Shown here: positions 53,801 through 62,800 of the stretch, in pieces
Layout: each line of letters opens with the position of its first letter
Numbering within the stretch: position 1 is the first letter of the stretch
NCBI GenBank assembly: GCA_964586155.1
Contig: CAZPHC010000029.1
Span: 22,738-86,737, forward strand
Reading direction: 5' to 3'
DNA length: 64,000 nucleotides
Source of the DNA: SXNM01 sp964586155
Lineage (GTDB): Bacteria > Myxococcota_A > UBA9042
Position numbers and translations under genes: made by a program
Notes under the pieces: generated by a model
What the model saw: only the letters and a program-made list of their open reading frames with translations
Databases searched by the model: none
What the model was told of the DNA's origin: nothing

Positions 53801-56800
53801 GCCGATCGACGACAACTGCAACAACCTGACCAACGAAGAGAACGCGTCGAACTGCATCACCTTCTTCAAGGATGCGGACGGCGACCTCTACGGCATGGGT
53901 GACGGCATCTGCCTCTGCTCGCAGCAGGGCGAGTTCGGCGCGACCCGCGCTGGCGATTGCGACGAGACCAACGCCAAGGTCCATCCCAACGCGACCGAGG
54001 TCTGCGACGGCCTCAACAACGACTGTGACTACGAGTTCAAGGCCGGCGCCATCCCGAACCCGAAGAACCCCATCATCATGGAGACCTACTCCCACGGCGG
54101 CGGTTACCACTTCTTCCGCAAGGAGTACTGGTACCCGAACTGGAACGGGCCGACGATCTACCGCTACAACGATCAGTACCAGTACCTCGGCAACTTCAAC
54201 GGCGGCCAGTCCAACATCATGGGCCTGACCGGCGACCTGACCGAGGACGCCTGGTACTCGTCGAACTGGGGCGAGAACACCGTCCGCCGTCGCAACAGCG
54301 GCAACGGTCTGGTCTGGTCGTACAACGTCGGCACCACCTCGGGCGCCGTCGCGGTCGACGCCAACTACGCTTACGCCATGCGCGCCAACGGCCCGCAGGT
54401 CTACAAGCTGAACCGCGCCAACGGCGCCCTGGTCCAGCAGTTCAACCTCTCGGTCGACCACGGCGGCACGCTCTACGGCGGCCTCGCGGTCGTCGACGGC
54501 AAGCTCTGGCGCCCGACCACCAACGGCCCGGCCTACTACCGCTACGACCTGGATCCGGCCAACCTGGGCGCCTATGACGGCACGAACTTCACCACCGCCA
54601 CCTACGCCTACAACGGCGCGTGGAACGGCAAGGAGCTGTGCATCTCGGCCAACAGCAACCAAGTGTACTGCTACACCCCGCCGGCCTCGGGTGCCAGCTA
54701 CGCGCCACGGGTCATCGGCGTCGATCCCAAGAGCCACGGCGGCGGCTACTCGCTCTACCACAACGAGTACTGGTACCCCGAGTGGGCGGGCGGCACCGTG
54801 TGGCGCTACGGCACCGACTCCAAACCGCTCGGCAGCTTCAACTCGGGGCAGGCCGAGATCCGTCAGCTCTGGGGACCAAAGGAGGAGGACGCGTACTACA
54901 TCGCGCGCTTCTCGAGCAGCACGACCAACTCGTACATCCGCAAGCTCGTCGGCAAGACCTCGACGATGACGTGGTCGAGTCCCTACGTCACGACCTACCT
55001 CTCGTCCGTCGCGTCCGAGGGCAACACCGTCTACGCGATGCGCTACAACAGCAGCACCGTCTACAAGTACAACGCCGCCAACGGCGCGTACCTGGGCAAC
55101 TTCGGCCTCTCGGGCGACTACGACGGCGACACGCTCTACGGCGGTCTGGCGGTCGTCGGGGGCAAGCTCTTCCGCGCGACGGTCTCGAACCGCAACGTCT
55201 ACCGCTACGACCTCGCCACCGGCGTCCACGACGGCGTCAAGTTCAAGGTCGCGCCGAACGTCTACGGCCTCGCCTACAACGGCAAGGAGCTCTGCTTCTC
55301 GAGCACCAGCGGCAACCCCTACTGCTACGCAGTCCCGTCCGGCGCCGTGAACTTCACGCCGACGACGTACGGCATCAACCCCCGCAGCCACGGCGGCGGC
55401 TGGCACGAGTTCCGCAAGGAGTACTGGTACCCGCAGTGGGCGGGCAGCCAGATCTACCGCTACGACGCGACCGGCAAGGCCATCGGCGACTTCAACTGCG
55501 CCCAGACCCAGATCATGCAGGTCGCGGGTGAACTCGACAGCGACAGCTACTACCTGGCGCTCTACGGCGCCAGCCAGATCAAGAAGATGACCGGCGTCAC
55601 CAGCGCCCAGGTCTGGTCGAACTCGGTCTCGAGCAACATGGCGGGCGTCGCCGTGGACACCAACTACGTCTACGCGAGCCGCTACACCGGCAACGTGATC
55701 TACCGCCTCGACCGCACGTCGGGCGCGACGGTCAACAGCTTCTCGCTCAACACCTACACCAACAGCACCTACGGCATCGCGGTGCGCGACGGCGTGCTCT
55801 GGCGCTCGAACTACAGCTCGCAGGACATCTGGGGCTACGACGTGACCAATGGCGTCCACAACAACGTGAAGATCCGCACGCCGATCGCCATCTACTCGCT
55901 CTCGTCGCCGCCCGGCAAGCTCTGCGCCGCCGACTCCAGCACCAACGCCCCGTACTGCTACGACATCGCGGCCTACAGCGCGATCGCGCCCAAGACCGAC
56001 AAGATGCCGTACATGGGCTACGGCGGTGGCTACCACGCCAACCGCAACGAGTGGTGGTTCCCGCAGTGGTCCGGCAGCACGATCTACCGCTATGACGCGA
56101 ACAAGAACCTGATCGGCAGCTTCGACGCCAACAACGTCAGCAACAACTCGCCGCGGTTCCCCAACTCGTCGCTGCTCGACGACGCGATGATGGACAAGGT
56201 CAACACCTGGTACGGCAACGTCAACCAGAAGTGGACCCAGTGCTACAAGCGCAGCCAGGATGGCGCCTCCTCCTCGACGTTCCACAGCCTCTGCAACGGC
56301 CAGGGCCCGACCGTGACCGTCATCAAGGCCACCAACGGCTACATCTTTGGCGGCTACGCGGTGTCGGACTGGGCCGGCTCCGGCTACACGGGCAACTCGA
56401 CGAACTTCCTGTTCAGCTTGACCGGCAACTCGAAGCACACCTGGTACCGCTACGGCTACTACCAGTACAACAACAACAGCTACGGACCGACCTGGGGTGG
56501 CGGCCACGACCTGTACCTCGCGTCGAACATGACGTCCGGCTACTCCAACCTGGGTCACGACTACCTGTGCGCAGCCGGCTCCTACGCCACCACCACGTGC
56601 CGGAACCAGTTCTCTGGTTCGTACAACTGGAGCGCGGCCGAGGTCGAGGTCTACTCACTTGGCGCGAACAACGCGATCTCCTCGGTGCGGCAGGTGGTGG
56701 GTGACACCAGCAGCAACGACTTCTACGCCGTCCGCTACGACTCCTCGACGAGCTACAACCTGTCGTTCGTCAACGCCTACGACGGGCTCCCAGGCAACCT

Positions 56801-59800
56801 CAAGTGGAGCACGCGCGGCAACAAGGAGGACATCACCGGCTACCTGACGGGCGTCGCCGTCCACGGCCAGCACGTCTACGTCGGTCGGTACAATTCGTCC
56901 CAGATCTACAGCCTGCGCAAAGACAACGGCAAGCGCGACGCCTCCAAGGACTTCACGCTGGCTCCCTACATGGGCAGCTACGCATACGGCGGCTTCACCA
57001 TCGTCGGCGACAAGCTCTACCGTCCCGCCAGCGACAACTTCCTGTACCGCTACGACGTTGGCGCCGGCACTTGGGACGGCACGCAGATCGCGATCACGGG
57101 CAACCCCTACGCCTACGGCACCAACGGAACCGAGCACTGCTTCGGCTACGACAACAGCTCGTCGACCAACTCGAGCTGCATCACGCTGGCCTCGGATCCG
57201 GATGTGCTCGGTGCGAGCCGGCCGGCTCCGATCACGGGCAGCTATGGCGGCGGCTTCCACTCCTACTACAAGGAGCATTGGTACCCGCAGTCGCCTTCGG
57301 GCCTGATCGAGCGGCACAACACGTCGTTCAAGCGCACGGGTTCGTTCAACTCCGGCCTTTCGAACGTGCGTCAGGTGCTCGGTGACACCGCGACGCCGGC
57401 GTGGTTCGCCGTGCAGTACTCGGGCTCGAGCACGACCTCGCGCGTCTACAAGATGACGGGCACCGACACGACCCAGGCGTGGGCGAGCGACTACGTCACC
57501 ACGCTGCTCAGCGGCCTGGCCGCCGACGACAAGACCCTGTACGCCAACCGCTACAACAACTCGACCGTGTACATGTTCGACCGCAACAACGGCGCGTCGA
57601 CGGGCTCGTTCAACCTGACCGGTCTCTTCAGCGGCTCGGCGATGTACGGCGGTCTGGCCGTGATCGGCAGCAAGCTCTACCGCGCCACCACCGACCGTTG
57701 GGTGTACCGCTACGACATCGCGACGGGCATCGCGGACGGCCTGTTCTTCCAGGTCGCGGACGCTCCGTACGGCATGACCAGTGACGGTGACCGCCTGTGC
57801 TTCCACGGCAGCGCCGCGGCGGGTCAGGTCGACTGCTACACGGTGCCGCCGGCGTCGTTCAGCCTCAAGGCGCGCCCGCTGGGCATGGACACCTTGAGCA
57901 ACGGCGGTGGCTTCCATCCCTTCCACAACGAGTACTGGTACTCGCAGTGGAACACCGACGTCGTGACCCGCTACTCCACCAACTACGCCTCGATCGGCAG
58001 CTTCAAGACCGGCATCCCGTCGATCGCGCAGATCGTCGGCGAGAAGACCGAGGACTCGTACTACATCGCCAAGTACAGCGGCAGCAGCTCCGACTCGAAG
58101 GTCTACAAGCTCAAGGGCAAGACGCAGACCCAGACTTGGGCCTCGCAGTACCTGACGACCTACCTGGGAGGCGTCGCGGTCGACGACAAGTTCGTCTACA
58201 CGATGCCGTACACCTCACAGACGGTGTACCGCCTGAGCAAGTCCAGCGGCTCGCTCGTGTCCCAGTTCACGCTGCAGGGCCTGTGGCGCGGCGGTGCCAT
58301 GTACGGAACGCTGACCGTGGACGGCGACCGCCTGTACCGCGGCAGCACCGCCAACTTCACCGACGCCTACAACGTCACCACGGGTGTCTACACCGGCACC
58401 TCGTGGCAGCTTGCGATCACGCCGTACTCGTCCGCCTTCAACGGCAAGGAGATCTGCTACGGCCAGTCGACGACCAACGCGCCGGTCTACTGCTACAGCA
58501 TCTACACCGACAACCAGCTCGTCGACGAGGGCTGTGACGACGACGCCGACGGCTACTGCGACGCGACGCAGACCATCTCGGGCGACACGAGCTCGACCTG
58601 CCCCAAGAGCAAGCAGACCTGCGACGGCACCCTCATCGGCGGCACCTGCTACAAGCCGGTCAACTCCGGCGCGACCTGGCCGCAGGCCAAGGCGTGGTGC
58701 GAGAACTGGGGCGGCAGCCTGTCGACCGTCGGCTCCAAGACCCAGGGCGACGCGATCCACGCCGCCGCGGGCGCGACGTGCGGTCCAATCGGCTACTGGG
58801 TCGGTGCCAATGACGTCAACGCCGAGGGCTACTTCAGTTGGCTCGTCGGCCAGGCCACGAACTACACCAACTGGAAGACCGGCGAGCCGAGCTCGGTGAG
58901 CACCGGCGGCAAGTTCACCGGCGGCTCGCTGTTGACGACGTCGCAGATGGCGCAGCTCAACACGATGTACGGCAACTCCAACCAGAACTGGAAGCGCTGC
59001 TACTCCAAGAGCGCCAACGGCTCGTCGTCGAGCACCTTCCACAGCCTCTGCGACAACAAGGGCCCGACGTTCACGATCGTCAAGGTGAACACCGGCAGCA
59101 CGTTCGGTGGCTACACCTCGGTGTCGTGGAACACGAGCAGCAACTACGCCACGGACGCCAACGCGTTCCTCTTCTCGCTCGACCGCAACGAGAAGGCCTC
59201 GGTCCAGGGCAGCGGCGGCAACGCGATCTACCGCAACAGCAGCTACGGCCCCACGTTCGGCGGTGGCCACGACCTCTACATCAACAGCAGCATGAGCGGC
59301 GGCTACACCTACTTCGGTTCCAGCTACGTCTGCCCGGTGGGTGGTGCGGGCTCGTCGAACTGCCAGAACTGGCTCGCCGGCAACTACAGCAGCTGGTCGA
59401 TCACCGACATGGAGGTCTACTACAAGGACACCACCGGTGTGAGCAACGGCCAGGACTACGTCGCCGTCAACACCGACAAGACCTGGTCCGACATGGGCAA
59501 CAGCACGTCGCTCAACTGCTTCGTCTGCGAGCGTCAGATGACCAACGCCCAATACGGCAACGGTGACGACTGCAACGACGCCGACCCGGCGATCGGCCCG
59601 AACCAGACCGAGATCTGTGACGGCAAGGACAACAACTGCAACGGCCAGGTCGATGAAGGCTGCGACGATGACGGCGACGGCTACTGCGATGCCGCGATGG
59701 CCGTCGTCGGCACGCCGGCGGTCTGCATCAAGGGCGGCAACGACTGCTCGGACTACAACAAGAACGTGTCGCCGGGCCAGACCGAGTCCTGCCTGACCAG

Positions 59801-62800
59801 CTATGACGACAACTGCGATGGTTCGCTGACCGCCGTCAACGCCAAGGGCTGCGTCTCGCTCTACTACGACGACGACGCCGACGGCTACGGCACGAGCAGC
59901 TACCAATGCGAGTGCCTGAACAGCGGCTGCCAGACGGAGTCCTACAAGGAGACCTTCGACGGGACCGTCACCGGCTGGACCTTCCAGGACTGCGCGGCCG
60001 GGACCCAGACGACGCCAACCAGCTGCGTCAACCAGGCCGACGCGAAGGGATGGCAGGTCTCGACCAACGTCCTGTACAGCACGCCGAAGGGCGCGCTCTA
60101 CTACGGCGACGCCGCGACCAAGACCTTCAACTACGGCGCCTCGGCGGGTCGCGCCGTGTCGGCCATGGTCACGCTGCCCGACAGCACCGAGATCGCGCTG
60201 CAGAACTCGGTCTTCCTCGGCACCTCGGCGGATCCGAACACGGACCTGCTGACGATCAACGTCCTGAGCAACAACGGTGCGACGCGGACCAAGGTCTGGG
60301 ACAAGAAGACGGGCGCGAGCGACTTCTTCCCGCAGTCGAAGATCCTGAGCTCGACCGACAAGGCAACTCTGAACTCCTGGTACGGCAATCCGAATCAGCA
60401 GTGGCAGCTCTGCTACCAGAAGACCCGCGATGGCGCGTCGTCGAACACCTTCCACTCGCTCTGCAACGGCAAGGGGCCGACGATCTCGATCATCAAGGTG
60501 ACCAACGGCCGCGTCTTCGGCGGCTACAACGCCAGCACGTGGAACAACGCCTACAACTACGTCTACAACACGGCGAACTGGCTCTTCAGCCTGACCGGCG
60601 GCACCAAGCATCCGGTCGGTAGCTACCCGCAATACGCGACGTACGACCATCCCTCGTACGGCCCGACCTTCGGCGGCGGCCACGACATCTACCTCGACAG
60701 CGGTATGAACAGCGGCTACACGAACACGCCGCACAGCTACCAGTGCAGCGGCGCGTGCAACAGCTCGTACTTCGCCGGGCAATACTCCGGCTGGCAGACG
60801 ACCGAGGTCGAGGTCTACTACCTCGGCGGCACCGCGGCGTCCCCGGTCAACGCCTGGATGCAGATCGAGAGCGACCTCAGCACGTTCGCCGGCCAGAAGG
60901 TGCAGTTCGAGTACTACTTCAACACGGTGAACTCGGTCGACAACGCTGGCTTCGGCGTCGCGATCGACAACATCCGCGTCATCAACAAGGCGTGCTCGAA
61001 GTTCTCGGCGCCAGTCGCCGGCGACTGCGACGACACCAACCCGCTGAAGTTCCCCTCGGCAGCTGCAGAGTCCTGCGACGGCCTCGACAACAACTGCAAC
61101 GGCGTCGTCGACGAGGCGTGCGACCTCGACGGCGACGGCTACTGCGGCGCAGACAAGCCGGTCAGCAACTCGCCGGCCTGCCCGAAGACCGGCAAGGGCG
61201 TCGCCTGCATCAGCACGACCTCGACCTCGCCGACCTACGACGGCTCGCCGTTGACGATGAACTACTACGGCGCGCACGGCACGACGCAGCACAAGATCCG
61301 CAAGGAGATCTGGCACGCGAACTGGGCGTCGTCGAACACCACGATCTACCGTTGGGACGAGAACCTGAACTACAAGGGCTCGTTCAACTCGGGCGTCGCG
61401 TACGTGCGTGGCCTGGCCGCCGACCCGGTCGAGGACGCCTACTACGCCGGCGAGTACTACAACTACCGCGTGGTCAAGAAGTCCAAGGACACCTCCACCG
61501 CGATCTGGTACGGCCAGGGCATGGGCTTCTACGTCGGTGGTGTCGCTGCGGACGCCAACGCCGTCTACTCCATGCGCTACAACAACCAGACCGTCTACGT
61601 CACCAACAAGGCGACCGGTAACTTCACCAAGACCTTCAGCCTCAACGGCACCTTCGGTGGCAGCGTCCACGGCGGTTTGCACGTCCTCGAAGACAAGATC
61701 TACCGCGGCAGCAGTGATGGTTGGGTCCGCGCCTACAACCTGAGCAACGGTGCGTTTGCCAACGTGCAGTTCCAGGCCACCGGCGGCAACTACGGCTCGT
61801 TCATCCGCGACGACGTGCGCTGGTGCACCAACTACAGCGGCAGCGAGTTCTGGTGCTACAAGCTGAAGGACACCAACTGCACCCAAGGCGATGACTGCAA
61901 CGACCAGAGCAAGAACATCGCCCCCGGCGCCACCGAGTACTGCGACGGCGTCGACAACAACTGCAACGGCCAGACCGACGAGGGCTGCGACGACGACAAC
62001 GACGACTACTGCGACAGCAACCTGGTCGTCATCGGCACACCGCCGACGTGCAGCAAGGGCGGCGGCGACTGCAACGACGCGAGCAACACCGAGAATCCGG
62101 CGACCAAGGAGATCTGCGACGGCAAGGACAACAACTGCGACAAGGTGATCGACGAGGCGAACGCCACCGGCTGCGTCAACTGGTACTACGACGGTGACCA
62201 GGACGGCTTCGGCGTCACGTCGAACAAGCAGTGCCTCTGCGCGTCGGGCGGTCTGTACACGACCAAGGTCGCCGGTGACTGCGACGACAGCTGCGCGACC
62301 TGCAAGCCGGGTGGCGCGGAGCTCTGCGACGACAAGAACAACGACTGCGACGCGTCTGTGGACGAGGGTTGCGACGACGACGGCGACGGCTACTGCGACG
62401 GCAACCTCGTCACGGTCGGCAAGCCCGCTGCGTGCCCGAAGGGCGCGGGCGACTGCAACGACGCCGCCTCCTCGACCAACCCTGGCACGATCGAGACCTG
62501 CAACAACACCGACGACAACTGCAACGGCAAGGTCGACGAGAACGCGTCGGACAACTGCACCACCACCCTGCCGAACACCGCAGCGTCCTGCGTCGCGGGC
62601 GCCTGCGTCGTCACTGGCTGTGACCCGGGCTTCTACGACATCAACGCAATCACGGCGGACGGTTGCGAGTGCAATGGCAACGACAACTACGAGCCGAACA
62701 ACGCGTGCAGCCAGGCCGCACTGATCTCGTCGAACCTCCACGACGCCGCCGGCGGTCGCGTCGAGAACATCAGCGGTCGTCTCGTGGACAACACGGACTT

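Noticed and set aside
49213..54077. Regular repeats that might be a CRISPR array or DNA satellite
   Set aside because: The periodicity is at protein level (MopE units) with varied codons; there are no constant repeats with unique spacers.
48303..56558. A very long open frame on the minus strand opposite the giant gene
   Set aside because: It is a shadow: G/C third positions and Asp/Gly/Cys-rich codons leave the opposite strand without stops, and its translation is a monotonous Val/Ala/Asp/Arg mixture with no domain.
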